This document shows, piece by piece, positions 20,301-29,820 of a stretch of 64,000 nt of DNA; within the stretch, counting starts at the first letter, position 1, and each line of letters starts with the position of its first letter. The notes under the pieces were generated by a model. The model did not search any database. It saw only the letters and a list, made by a program, of their open reading frames with translations, and was not told where the DNA came from. Made by a program: the position numbers and the translations under genes. Source of the DNA: Loripinus fragilis (lineage: Eukaryota > Mollusca > Bivalvia > Lucinida > Lucinidae); assembly GCA_964019695.1 (NCBI GenBank), contig OZ026520.1, positions 21,094,130 through 21,158,129 on the forward strand, in the 5' to 3' direction.

Positions 20301-22716
20301 TGGGTTATCTTATTTGACGTTATTGGTGATGACAACAAAAATGGTCAAATATGAAATCGTGAATTATCGTTTTGATGTTCAGCTATAGATAAACAAAAAT
20401 GCTTTGAGCTGTGACTGCATTTACAATATTGAAAATACCGATCTAGAACAGGTTACATTAACAACAATATTTTGACGCACGAAGATGTTCCATCCCTAAT
20501 GGCTCATTTTACGTGTTCCATAGTAACCTTTTGAAACAGACCGATCCAAAGGTCATAACTCAGAGGTCGTGGTACATCTAAACAAAATAAAGCAAAAGTG
20601 GAAGCACTCTTTGAGTATATTGGTATCCATATCGAACAAAAATATTTCAAATGAAAGAGTACGTTTCAATGTAGAGCACGTCTTAAATGCGCTTATATTA
20701 AAGAAAAAATATGCTTCCCAGAAAAGTAGCCTCATCGACAATAGAAAAATACTTTCAAGGCTATTAAATTGAGGTACTGCAAAAACACACTACACCTAAG
20801 TGTGATTTTTACACATTGACACATTTTGAAGACGCGAATATTAAGTGGACTACAGTACATGGCAGAACCAATACAGACTGGATGCCAACACTTTACCTCA
20901 ACAAAGCAGTTGTCGATACTCAAGCTCAATGCAGATCAAATGATAGATACAGCAGACAAAGTAGAAGAGAATATTATTTTGGTGTAGTTTTATTCTTCAT
21001 TTCCCTCAAGAAAAGACAAATAGAGTTCACATGAAAGTGACACGATCATCTTGACAGAATCTGGTGTAGACACTGACATTTGTCGTTTTGATGATAGTAA
21101 TAGAATTGAAGACTGACTTGGCATTTCAAAAGAAACTCAACTCTATTTGAAAGAAGAAACATGTATACAGAGCATTGAATAAGACAATGTAGCACACCTC
21201 CTGGAATCTGAAGAAATGAAGACTTCTACCAATGTGCTTATTTTTGAATGTTGGGATGATCATGTTTTGAAATAAACTATAGAAAGATACTTTAACATAT
21301 GTATGTAGTTTTAAAACTGTAAAAGTTTCTAAACACATATTATGTGATTTCAGACCAAACACCCAGATATGTAGTTCAGCAAACACCATCGTTGTAGTGC
21401 ATAGCATCAGTGTTTCCTGAAAACACTATGAGATGTTTCGAAACCTTTACAAATTAGTGTTGTATGTGTTTTGAGTCAAACCACCCATATTTAGAGTGCA
21501 GAGAAAACATTTTGCTCTAGTTTTCATTCACGATGCAGTCATCTACTTCCATACTCCGTGTAAACATGCAGTGAATGCTCTGTCAGATCAAGTGAGCCAT
21601 TGCTGCTCGATGTAAATAGTTCGATGAATCATGACCATGAACAGTATCAAAGTATAAAACTGGTAATATGATCCCAGCCAGCATGCAATCTCGGACTACT
21701 ATCAGCCCGCCAGCGAAACGCCATTTTAATGGCGTTTCGCTGGCGGATCGAGAGTGGTCTGTTTTCTATGCTTACTGCGATGGGAGTTGGGAATCTTACC
21801 TGAAACATTGCATCTCTCCCAGGGCAGCTCGATATCACAGTCGTACAGCAACACCTCGTTTTCATGGTCACATATCTTACCATCAAAGGCCGTTCCCTGT
21901 GGACAGGTACGTCTTATCACCTCTAGATTTACGCAGGTATATGTATCATAACAATTGCAAGGATCTATAAACTCATCTGACGCAGAGCATTCTCTTATAT
22001 CCAATACTTCACATGTTCCTGTAATCAAAATTGAGCATTTGTTCAGAAGGGGTGGCAGGGGTCCGGACCGAAAAATCACAAAAATATAGGGTTTCTTAGC
22101 AACACTGGTCCGGATCCCCTGAAAGTCACAAAGCTATCAATTTTGGGCATATATTAAAATGGCGTTTCGCTGGCGGGCCAGTGCTGGCCCGCTTATAGTG
22201 GTATTTGCTTGGATCGTCTCTCTCCTCTTAAAAAAAACCTTGTCAAAGTTGGACCCCCTCTGACAAAACTTCCGACTCCGCGCATGTTTCTTGGTCCGCA
22301 TTAATCATTTGATACAATACTTTTGTATAGTCCATTAATGTAACCCCCTGTCCGTCCATCCGTAAGTAGGTCCACGTACTACTTACGGGTGGACGGACAG
22401 GGGGTAACACTTAATGTTATTATCCTGGCGGGGCCATACAAAGTAACCATACACAGCGCAGTGGCTCATTGGTATAGTGCTTGACTCGAGACCATGGGAC
22501 CGCGGGTTCGAGCCTCAGCGGCGTCACTGCGTTGTGTCCTTGAGCAAGACACATTAATCCAGACTTAGTAATGGTTCAACACAGAAAGACCCGTCCCTTT
22601 ATAACTGAAAGATTGTTGATGGGACGTAAAACATCAAATCAAAACAAACCTTACAAAGTCACTTACCTTCAAAAAGAGCACCTGATGACATTTTCTGACA
22701 TCACTGGAACCAAATC
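10870..22716 (-). CDS. Chitin-binding (Peritrophin-A) single-pass membrane receptor with tyrosine-rich tail, five exons
   Basis: Assembled from minus-strand exons 22716-22667, 22018-21800, 18492-18276, 17176-17083 and 11325-10870. All junctions have AG acceptors and GT donors, and their phases agree, giving at least 336 residues. Numbering from the provisional ATG: a CBM14/Peritrophin-A domain at about 11-78, with Cys at 19, 29, 31, 37, 47, 58 and 69 and the family signature [12 protein letters not shown]; a Ser/Thr-rich stalk at 93-122; a transmembrane helix at 123-147; a basic stop-transfer RRKK; and a cytoplasmic tail at 148-336. The tail has ten tyrosines, including NPEY (165-168), YAVI (178-181), YDNP (228-231) and YYTL (257-260). 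Known: CBM14 binds chitin, NPxY motifs recruit PTB adaptors or clathrin adaptors, and YxxL motifs occur in engulfment receptors. Inferred: a cell-surface chitin-binding receptor for adhesion, uptake or signalling. The start is uncertain: no signal peptide is visible and the first exon has an in-frame stop upstream of its ATG. Confidence 0.85.
11577..12185 (+). repeat. Repeat family B (copy 3), split by a TIR element
   Basis: Left part has ACAACAGAATCTAGGGC and GTAAGGCAGTTATTCTG; right part has TGCAATGGGTTGGTCTG and TGCTGATCATATGTACTTG, the order of family B. The two parts are separated by element C1 (11796-12024). The right part is diverged. Intronic to the chitin-binding receptor gene. Confidence 0.6.
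11796..12024. mobile_element. GAGCC-type TIR element C1
   Basis: Terminal inverted repeats GAGCCGCGACATGAGATT and AATCACATGTCGCGGCTC, with AAAT directly repeated on both sides (11792-11795 and 12025-12028). The interior has a hairpin around CAGATCAGCCTGCGCAG and the phrase GCTTAAAAGGAGGCTGC. Five copies of this 229-237-bp element lie in the window. No transposase is encoded. Confidence 0.85.
12186..13769. other. Intron of the chitin-binding receptor gene, no feature recognised
   Basis: AT-rich sequence. No exon, TIR pair or repeat copy is recognised. Several open frames of 60-90 codons have no recognisable protein content. Confidence 0.4.
13770..14629 (+). pseudogene. Non-LTR retrotransposon ORF1-like protein, degenerate
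   Basis: Starts at ATG 13770 with a Lys/Glu-rich N-terminus ([13 protein letters not shown]). A charged, probably coiled-coil stretch follows around 13930-14180, then [14 protein letters not shown] near 14225, [23 protein letters not shown] and finally [17 protein letters not shown] down to the stop near 14627. The order coiled coil, YSRxNNVxIxGIP, then a basic C-terminal domain matches ORF1 proteins of L1-like elements (Transposase_22-type). At least three stops or frameshifts break it, so it is not expressed as one protein. No ORF2 is recognised downstream. Confidence 0.75.
14630..15361. other. Non-coding; probable decayed LINE remainder
   Basis: Follows the ORF1 relic. No reverse transcriptase motif is seen on either strand. 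A short TG/TA alternation lies at 15178-15198. Confidence 0.35.
15366..15602. mobile_element. GAGCC-type TIR element C2
   Basis: Ends GAGCCAGTGCATGAGATTTC and GAAATCTCATGCACTGGCTC are inverted repeats, with AAAT directly repeated outside (15362-15365 and 15603-15606). Internal hairpin around ATGCGCATATGCGCAG. Confidence 0.85.
15607..15934. other. Intronic, nothing recognised
   Basis: AT-rich, with no coding or repeat signal that I can support. Confidence 0.35.
15935..16024. repeat. GGAT microsatellite
   Basis: About 20 units of GGAT/GATG with a few interruptions. On the other strand it reads as a Ser-Ile-His-Pro run, which explains the open frame crossing it. Confidence 0.95.
16325..16545 (+). 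repeat. Interspersed repeat family E (copy 1)
   Basis: Shares with 38650-38885 the phrases AATTGACTAAGTTTGCAACC, CTACCTGTATGTATTG and ATTAAAATGACACACA, ending with CACTTCCCTTTAAGACAG. In both places it lies next to a family B copy. Confidence 0.7.
16552..16935 (+). repeat. Repeat family B (copy 4), near complete
   Basis: The most continuous copy: GAAGCCTCCATGCGAGC, CAGAATCTAGGGC, CCGTTCCAAGGCGG, GGGAAGAGAGAGCTGG, GTTTGTCTGCACTTTGTG and the end GTGGTATTTCCTGATC then ATACTCACTTAC. Confidence 0.8.
17083..17176 (-). CDS. Chitin-binding receptor, exon 4 (NPEY exon)
   Basis: A 94-bp exon. Acceptor cag at 17179-17177, donor GTAATA from 17082. It starts with the last base of the codon begun by CA of exon 3 (Gln) and ends on a full codon, AGG. 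It encodes [18 protein letters not shown] followed by [13 protein letters not shown]. Both neighbouring junctions keep frame. It carries the NPxY and YxxI motifs. Confidence 0.85.
17177..17714. other. Intron 3, left part
   Basis: No repeat or other feature is recognised in the roughly 540 bp between exon 4 and the family A copy. Confidence 0.4.
17715..17975 (+). repeat. Repeat family A (copy 4)
   Basis: CCGTTCCAAGGCAG, TTTGGTCACCTAATGAC, CTTTCCCATATGGAATCC and the end TTGATTGTATCGATTCCTG. Intronic. Confidence 0.75.
18276..18492 (-). CDS. Chitin-binding receptor, exon 3 (stalk and transmembrane segment)
   Basis: Acceptor ttttacag ends at 18493 and the donor is a consensus GTAAGT from 18275. 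The 217-bp exon encodes [10 protein letters not shown], a Ser/Thr/Glu stalk, the helix [20 protein letters not shown] extended by VVIFL, and RRKKSK. It starts with AA, completing Glu with the G that ends exon 2, and ends with CA, completing Gln with exon 4. Confidence 0.9.
18493..21706. other. Intron 2 of the chitin-binding receptor gene
   Basis: Mostly unassigned AT-rich DNA. Two stretches share a diverged phrase (GAGGTTGATATGAG at about 18868 and AAGGTTGACATCAGG at 19551, each followed by GATATTCACC or GATGTTCACC), so a repeat family is present twice. A local duplication lies at 19927-20050. No exon with matching phase is seen. Confidence 0.4.
19927..20050. repeat. 62-bp tandem duplication
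   Basis: GATGTCTACATGTCCAGG, then CTAAATTTAGCTCA, recurs 62 bp later as GATGTCTACCTGCCC..., then CTAAATTTAGCTCA. Two units, somewhat diverged. Confidence 0.7.
21707..21746. repeat. Perfect 19-bp-arm palindrome beside exon 2
   Basis: CCGCCAGCGAAACGCCATT, a TT spacer, and its exact reverse complement. It lies 53 bp below the exon 2 donor. A partial copy lies on the other side of the exon (22155-22176) and another near 27037. Confidence 0.9.
21800..22018 (-). CDS. Chitin-binding receptor, exon 2 (Peritrophin-A/CBM14 domain)
   Basis: Acceptor attacag at 22025-22019 (after ttttg), donor GTAAGA from 21799. The 219-bp exon encodes a complete chitin-binding domain: EC, then [26 protein letters not shown] and ERC. 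The spacing of cysteines and the CPxGxxFD signature match CBM14 (Pfam PF01607-type) domains. Read-through past the donor would end in intron sequence. Confidence 0.9.
22155..22176. repeat. Second copy of the AATGGCGTTTCGCTGGCGG motif
   Basis: Matches the right arm of the 21707-21746 palindrome and is followed by a small hairpin, GGGCCAGTGCTGGCCC. With the first copy it brackets exon 2. Confidence 0.8.
22333..22415. repeat. Long near-perfect palindrome
   Basis: Arms of about 35 bp (left TGTAACCCCCTGTCCGTCC..., right GGACGGACAGGGGGTAACA) around a short spacer with CCACGTACT. It can extrude as a hairpin; probably a minimal foldback insertion. It lies in the intron between exons 1 and 2. Confidence 0.85.
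22455..22650 (+). mobile_element. tRNA-derived SINE (copy 1)
   Basis: The head has an A box within TGGCTCATTGGTATAGTG and a B box GGGTTCGAGCC. The body has CACTGCGTTGTGTCC, TTGAGCAAGACAC and GGTTCAACACAGAAAG. The tail has GATTGTTGATGGGACG and ATCAAATCAAAACAAAC. Four copies lie in the window. Clam SINEs such as RUDI have this general build, but the family name is from memory and not confirmed. Confidence 0.85.
22667..22716 (-). CDS. Chitin-binding receptor, candidate exon 1
   Basis: A 50-bp segment with acceptor tttttcag (22724-22717) and a consensus donor GTAAGT from 22666. Only one frame joins exon 2, and that frame has a TGA early, then an ATG 21 bases after it in AAAATGTCATC context. The first residues would then be MSSGALFEG before TCEV. 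This start gives no signal peptide, odd for an extracellular domain. The segment may be a 5' untranslated or alternative exon, or the true first exons lie further upstream. Confidence 0.5.
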
Positions 22717-22739
22717 CTGAAAAACAAACATGGCATTAA

Positions 22740-23177
22740 TATCCCCACGCTTTTTTTTTTAAAAAAAGCGAATGAGATATTGTTATCGCCTCCGACTGTC
22801 CGTCCGTCCGTCCTTCCGTCTGTCTGTCTGTTATGCTATTGTCCCTTGAACCATTGGACGAAATCCAACCAAATTTGGTGTGTGAGTTACTCACATGAAC
22901 GAGGCGTGCAACGGCACAATTTTGGCCCGCCCCCTGGGGCCTTGGGAGGGATCAAAAGGGCAAATATCATTAAATTTCAATTAAAAAGTCAATTTCAAAT
23001 ATGTTTTCGTACCAAACTTTGTGTGTGTTCTCACATATAAAACATATCGATAGGGATTTTTATTCTGTCGCCTGGGCCGTGCTCCAGGGGTGGGACTTGG
23101 GGTTGCTGGGGGTCATTAGCAAAAATGTATGAGTATTGTATATCTGATAAGGACGTTACTATATCATAACACACAAA
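22740..23177 (+). repeat. Interspersed repeat with CCGT/GTCC tract
   Basis: Starts with a T/A hairpin (GCTTTTTTTTTT, AAAAAAAGC), then a GTCCGTCC/GTCTGTCT tract at 22797-22832, then TTGAACCATTGGACG and AAATCCAACCAAATTTGG. This phrase type is common in repeats of bivalve genomes. No coding capacity. Confidence 0.5.
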
Positions 23178-23716
23178 CATACTCAGAAAAACAATTGAAG
23201 GATATTTAGGTTCAGTCCCATCTCTAATATCCAATACAATAAAAATTTCACTAATTATGCATGCATTTCATAGTTACAGACATCTGCAATCAAAATGGAT
23301 GCTTTATTTTAGTCACGCTTCAATTGTTTCAGTACAGTGCAAATCAAAATGGTTCAACCCTCTATACTGAAAAGTCACAAACGTTCAAAAATGACTGAAA
23401 CCCTATTTTATCGTATGTTTTCCATATTGACTGGCTCCAAAATCATCGCTGGTTCTCCCTCTAAAAATGGCACCTAATTTTGAAGCTGTTGTAAGTGTTT
23501 TATTGCAAATTTGTGGTCAATGTGCCGGGGTATGCCATATACGTGTATTTTTGCTGAATAAGTTGTCCCATTACTAGGGGAAATGACTGATAAATTGGTG
23601 TTAGCTTTTGTCTGTGGTCAGAATTAGAACATAAGCAATGACCTGGTAAAGGTTTCAGCAAAAATTGAGAGCGCTAAATGTTTTGCTTGTGAACTTTGGG
23701 TAGAGAGGGTCGGTAC
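23178..23716 (+). repeat. Repeat H, copy 1 (partner inverted at 29821)
   Basis: About 540 bp, from ACTCAGAAAAACAATTGAAGG to GGTAGAGAGGGTCGGTAC, matched in reverse complement at 29821-30383 at very high identity by eye. Confidence 0.9.
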
Positions 23717-25454
23717 ATCCGCTTTGCTGTCTACGGTTTGTGTGCTTCAAAACTTGACACCCCTCACCTGCCTCGATGTTAAACTAAATGCATACAGTTT
23801 GTAAATTACTTAAGATGCAACAGCATAGCCAGAACACTGAAAAAGATACGCACATCCAAGGGAGACTACTGTATTAAGCATTGATTCTCTACAGTTACGT
23901 CCCTTTTCAAAATGGGAACTTCTCTTAAAGGAAATAATTTGCTCCCAGATGCATTATGTGAGCTCCCTTGAGTGTAACTATTTCTATTCCGCACGTGCGT
24001 ATACTGCGTAATGGGAGCTACGCCAATGAAATGTGTATGGTTATCGCCCCCATCTCACCATGCATCTTTCATAAAATCATAATTTTAAAAGGACCCAGGA
24101 TCCTAATAATAATCAGGCCTCCAGATAAATGTGCGTAACTGAAAAGTATTTTTCTTATTTCTCAAACAAAACATATGTTCTGGGTACTCAAAAGTACCGT
24201 CTCAATGAGTCGGTTCTTTTGAGCACCCAAAATGTTAAGATTGCTGTGTAAGAAAATTAGTGTATTTTACGCTAAAAAAATTACTTAACTGACCTATGTG
24301 TCTCTTTGTGGAAGAAGAGATTTTATAAACTATCATGAAATGAATCTTGAAATGAGTAACATAAAAATGAAAAACGTTAACAATACAGAAAATTTCAATT
24401 TGAATTTGCACCCAGTTTGTGCCATTACAATGAACAAATTTTGGATCCAGACAGTTGTGCTTGCGAGTAATAACTTTATGAAATTGTGACGTCATATTAA
24501 AGACAAAATGTAAGGTCCGTTTACGAAACTTGCCAACATTCTCGTTTTGCTTTATGTAATGAAAAAATGATATAAGGGGGTACATTAGGTAATGTACACT
24601 GGATATGCCTATATAAAATCACTTTATTTAAGCTGAGCTGTAACGTCCAATGGCCAGTCGTTGGTCTACTTAACGTCATCCAAAACGGCCGTCTGGAACA
24701 CGTGCCAGATTGCGTTTCCTCAGCAATCGTCGCTGGTTAAAGACTAAAGACTTTTGCAAATGATTCGTAACAATATTTTCACCCACTTTGCTAAGTCATA
24801 ACGTTTAAGTTTTACTGAAATACATGGCGAAAAGGTGGGTGGGATAAGTTGTTTCGTTCAGCAGACGCATTTTGGGTAAAATAGAGACTGTTTAACAATG
24901 GTAAAACACGTTTTTCTTGTCAACGGATTGTGTCTGGAAACAAAGCAAATGTGGCTTAAATCTTGTGTCACACGAAACTGGTGACCCCTGTCTCGATCCG
25001 AGGTCGGTTTCGTAGCCTCAAATATTCATTCAGCAATTTTTTTATGAGATGCGCATGACTGATAAGATGTTATAATGCACTAAAATTCATAACTTAAGTA
25101 TGATCAGTCTAAGAGATATTCACGTTTACGTTATTTTGGACGTCAGTATATAATGCCTGTCAATCTAGAACATTTGATAAAAGTTAGATTTTAAGCACAT
25201 TTTCCGACCATGGCAAAAGCAAACATTCAAAACATCAATTTAAACGTGTAGGAGGAGTTGCGCACATGAGGAACACGTACCATCCATACTAGCCTGAAAA
25301 TGTCTAAGTTTACAACACTGAAATTGTAGGAAAATATGCACACGCTATGACAAAGACAGCTGCTAAATTAAGAAACAATCGGTATAAAACTGTAGGAGCT
25401 GTGCGCACAAGGTGTCCCATGTCTTCCAATTTTGATAGCATCAAAGTGAAGAGG
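23717..25454. other. Unassigned intergenic DNA
   Basis: No exon is supported. Phrases such as GTAGGAGGAGTTGCGCAC (25250) and CTGTAGGAGCTGTGCGCAC (25390) repeat at about 140-bp spacing and suggest a short interspersed repeat. Confidence 0.4.
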
Positions 25455-25640
25455 AAGGAAATCGATAGAATCAAGTAACATTATCTGACCCGGAGTACCA
25501 TATGGGAAAGTGACAAAAACATAAGAAAACACAAAACACTACAGAGCCAAGAGGTCAGCCCTTTTCCAGCAGTTGATCACAAATATGTAAGGAATAGACA
25601 AAACAGCGTGACATTTTATTTGCACCTGAAAATGTTAACT
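25455..25640 (-). repeat. Repeat family A (copy 5)
   Basis: Reverse orientation: ATCGATAGAATCAAG, TATGGGAAAGTGACAAA, and AGAGCCAAGAGGTCAGCCC matching the CTGACCTCTTGGCT core. Confidence 0.65.
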
Positions 25641-27734
25641 GCAGGTCCAGCGGGCTGCCGTACTCTGATATTTCTCAATTTGGTTCATCTGAGTTCTAGA
25701 GTAAGGGTTCTAATCGGTGCTGCATACTCGAGTTAAGGCCGAACCAAAGTTTTGTGTGCAACTTTCTCAGTACTGTCAGGTGCGAAAGCCAAGTTCCAGC
25801 AAAGGAAATCAAGTGTCTTAGTAGCTTTGGGCGAAATTAATTTCAAAGAAATGTTGACCCCAGTTCAGAGGTGCCGGGTTATATCGAGATATTTTGCTGA
25901 CAGAACATTTTCCAATGTTTGGTCGTATAAGGAATAATCAGCGATGCCGTTGGCGCCGAGTCTCTCTCACAGAGTGATATTTGCCCACGCTGGTTTTATT
26001 GTTAAACGTTATCGGTGTAAATCTGCACGAGGGCTTACGCATACGAGGTACCCTACACATATTGACAGCATTCGTTTGAGTCCGAAAAATGCCAAAGTTA
26101 CAATGCATCAAGTGAACATGGACAGATTTAAGGAAGATACCACCTCATTACCCCTCACCAATATGTATACCAGACGATTGTGTCTATATTTTCTATGACA
26201 TTCGGTATTATCCTTTTCAGTGGAAACAGGCAACTGCATTCATTTTCAAACGTGTGAAAGTAATGTTATTAGCTACCTGCATGACTGAAAACGGTATCTA
26301 TATCCTTATTTAAAATGAATCATACGAAACCCAACCCTGCATTGATACATTTGTGTGAATACGTTTGATAAATTTAATTATTTTCTAAATGATTAACTTC
26401 TCTTCAAGCACACATTTTTATTAGTCAAATTGGGGCTTCTGAACGAAGATTCTAACCTATACTGGCTCAAAAACATTTAAGCACTTTTATTTTTTTAACT
26501 AGCAATGCGTTTACTCAAAGTCTGTTCTAAACGGCACCCAGTATAAAGGCGTAAAATGAGGGGTGGGAGTAGAAAGTGCACGTTTTCACGGTATTGTATC
26601 GAAACGTATTTTGTTGCCTACATGCATATTTTACTGCCAAACTACACCAATTTTAAAAACATTAGGGCAATTTGAAAATTTGGTGTTTGTAATAATGTCA
26701 ACTAGGGAAAATATACGAATTATCGCTAGAACCCCTTTCAAGTCTGTGTATCCGTGTAAAGAGTACACTCTATGATGATAAGTACAGCTGGAGTACTTTT
26801 CCAGCAATGTCTAAATGTGTATAAAGTTGAATTGGGTGTGGTAGCTGTTTTTTCTTCTTCTTTATTTTTTATTCATGGTCAAATCAAATAACATGTATGG
26901 TTGATAGCACACACAACACCAATATAATGTTAGCGGACAAGCCCGTCTGGTTAATGCCTCCTCAAAGGGCTACACCCGAACCTTTATCCCCTGGTACAGT
27001 TTACCGAGTAAACGTCTAAAAGCGGGCCACCATCGACCCTCTAGCGAAACGCCATTCGACACTGTGTGCTGGCTGGGGATGTTTTAAGAGATTTGTATTT
27101 TGACTTATTTCTGCTTTAAAATGGTAATTGCGTGTACTCATTTGAGTAATTTAAAGGCCAGCACATGAGACTTATCGAATAAGTGCAAAAGCCACCTTTA
27201 AATGCCCATGATGGTGTATCTAAAGGGGTTAGAGAGCTTAATCTTGGTCTGATCTTCGTCTACATGCATACCTTTTTGTATGCGAGCAGTAAATATTGTG
27301 GCGTGTCTGTGCACCGTGTTGCCATTAAATGGTGAAATCAATATGAAAGCTGGTGGAAATTCAAAAAACGTTGGGCGTTTACAGGGACTAAAATATTGAT
27401 CAGCGCTCAGAAATTGCAAATCGTTATTTCCTCAACATAACGAGCATTGAAATGATGTTACCTTCGCTGACTAGGTGACAAAAAGGCTCCTTATAAATCA
27501 AATAGGCTAGCACTATTTGGGTGCTTATCGCATTGGCAAGACGAGCCTGTACAACGCGCAATCTTGCCAGACCCTTCGCTGCTCGCTTGTAAAAGTGTCT
27601 CGGGCATAAATACGACCTTTACCACGACTGGTTATGTCAGAATTGGCGTTTAATTGACAAAATAAACTAAAGAAAGCTTAGATCATCTTGAAGTTCATGT
27701 ACCAATATCTCGTCTGATGGTCCACTTGAAATAT
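25641..27734. other. Unassigned intergenic DNA
   Basis: Open frames at 25752-25937 and 25944-26198 have no recognisable domains. A third AGCGAAACGCCATT motif lies at 27038. A fragment like the D/C element ends (CCAGCACATGAGACTTATCG) is at about 27158. No gene is supported. Confidence 0.4.
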
Positions 27735-29290
27735 TGAACAGAAACAAAAAAAGTCCACTTGGATGAGACGCTCAGCTTCTCAGGGCACTTGTCAGTTTTG
27801 GAACGGAAGGCAGAGGAAACCTTATCAGTTTTGAGACAGGTAAGTGTTACTGAGAAGGTGAGTACAAAGTCACTTTTACTGTTATATAAGGCCTTAGTGA
27901 TTGCAGCATCAGTGTGGCAGAATAGTTCCTCAGCTGATACTTAAAATAAGATTCAAAGAAAGGGCCTAGCTTTGTGTTTAGGTGTCCCTGCTACTTCAGC
28001 CTTAAATGCTGTTGAAGATGAAGCAGGGGCACTGCCATTAGAGTTAAGGAGAGAAGAACGATCTATTAGGGAAAGAGGTAAGATCATGTCAAAAGATAAC
28101 AGACAGCCAATCAAGGAGTAATGGAATGAATGGCGAGATAGTTACCGCGGAAATGAAAAGTATTTGTCCCCCTTTGGTCTCATTGATTTACAACTGCAAG
28201 ATATGGAAACAAACTCTGGTACAAATATTATAAATAGTGAACCAGAATTCACTTTCTTGGAGGGTCTATGTCCAAGCAAATCAAGACCAGAGTATTGGAA
28301 CAGATTGGGTTCTTCAAAATCAAGGCCAGTTGCTCAACAGGAAGAAGCAAAGGTAACTGTTCAGAACATGGTAGGAGTATGTGAGCCAAATGACTTGTAA
28401 TTTTACTGATGGATCTGTTTTAGGAAACCCAGGACCTTGTGGCTCTGGAGCCTGCATATTTATTCCTAACCAGACTGAGCCAGTTAGTGTAAAAAGACCT
28501 GTTACCAACAGGGGGTCTATTTTATTAGGAGAATTAGTTGCTATTCTCATGGCCTTGGAATTTGCTCAGATTGAATACAGGAAAAGACAAGTTCATGGTA
28601 TAACCATTTTTTCTGATAGTCAGTCTCAGAATTCTCAGCTTGGGTTTGTCAAATTTCTATCACAAAAAGACTGCAGAAGACATAGGAAGATTGATTTTAG
28701 ACTTGGAGAAAACTGGATTGGAGGTAAGTATTAAATGGACACCTGGACATGCATACATCAGAGGTTATTGCTGATGAGCTTGCTAAAGAAGCTGCTGAAG
28801 AAGCAAAATTAATTCCAGAAGATAGTCAGATTCTCACGGTGGCAGAATTCAAGAAATTTGCATGGGTATTCTGCTGCATGAAATGGCAACGGTCTTGGGA
28901 TGCGTCAGATACTGGTCGAACCTTGTACGATTACAAGCCGACTGTGTTGTTAAAGACCCCAGCATACATGTTTGTCCCCTTCATAGAAGAAAAAAAGGTA
29001 ATTTCTCAGTTGAGGCTTGGAATACAGGTATAAAATAGGTTTGCAAGAGTCTCCACTGTGCAGTTGCGGTGCTATAGAGATGGTTGATCACTACATCTGT
29101 GAGTGTGAAGTGTATGAGTTGGACAGACAGAAGCTACTCACACGACTGTTCTACCAAACTGGAGAACAAGGTATAAGTACAGAAATTTTCCTTAGTTTGA
29201 AGGATGAAGTGTTCAAGGAACACATGATTGGCCTCTTAATGATGCTGAGTGATTACATCACCAGCACTAAGAGGTTCATCAAAAAGTAAA
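27735..29290 (+). pseudogene. Non-LTR retrotransposon 3' part: RT C-terminus, RNase H and CCHC-like tail
   Basis: Begins within the reverse transcriptase C-terminal part (DETLSFSGHLSVLERKA, then LLYKALV and VWQNSSS). An RNase H domain follows: TDGSVLGNPGPCGSG near 28404, GELVAI near 28530, SDSQ at 28612, WTPGH near 28734 and ADELAKEA near 28772. The end is PLCSCG...DHYICEC (29053-29108), a CCHC-type motif usual at the C-terminus of such ORF2 proteins. An RNase H after the RT points to the I/Nimbus group. Stops and frameshifts (for example at 27942, 28400, 28735 and 29033) show it is inactive. It is 5'-truncated. Confidence 0.85.
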
Positions 29291-29820
29291 TAACAATAGC
29301 TCCTCCCCCTGCCCTTCCCCTCCCCGCCCCCTCCCCACCCCTCCTGCCAAACTCCTATAGTCATCCAGTCACAGGTTTTATCTGCAGACTGCGCTTGAGC
29401 GAGTGTAGCTGATTTTACGATGAGAGTTGTGGCAGGATGGTTATTGGTTAACATCCTTCCCATAGTTCATGTAGTTTATAGTACTATTCAGTGACAGTAT
29501 CACTTGCATAATTGTACTTCAGTGTTAAACTGTAGATTATAGGTGTACAGATTAATTATAAAACCCCAGCCCTTACAGATCCACACAGTGAAATCTGAGC
29601 ATACCTATAGATGTCTCATGGATGATTGACTGGGGGTCTAGATTGTATACATACTCAGATAAACAATTGAAGGATATTAAAATTCTTTTGACTTTATAAC
29701 TTTTGGGAATATAATTTTCAAACAAATTATTTTTGTCATTGATAGAATTATCACTATGCAATTCACCAAAATGCAAATTGAAATTCACGGGTCATTGGTT
29801 ACAATACAGTACGACACCAA
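29291..29820. other. LINE 3' tail and spacer
   Basis: A C-rich tract (29301-29345) follows the LINE stop codon. At about 29648-29675 a 25-bp piece of repeat H (ACTCAGATAAACAATTGAAGG) appears in direct orientation to H1. Confidence 0.45.

Noticed and set aside
22456..22528. tRNA gene suggested by A- and B-box sequences (also at 39652-39724)
   Set aside because: The boxes belong to the head of a SINE: the body, tail and target duplication follow, and no complete cloverleaf with acceptor stem was seen.
25752..26198. Two consecutive plus-strand frames of 61 and 84 codons as a possible small gene
   Set aside because: No recognisable domain, no splice support and unremarkable composition; cannot be distinguished from chance.
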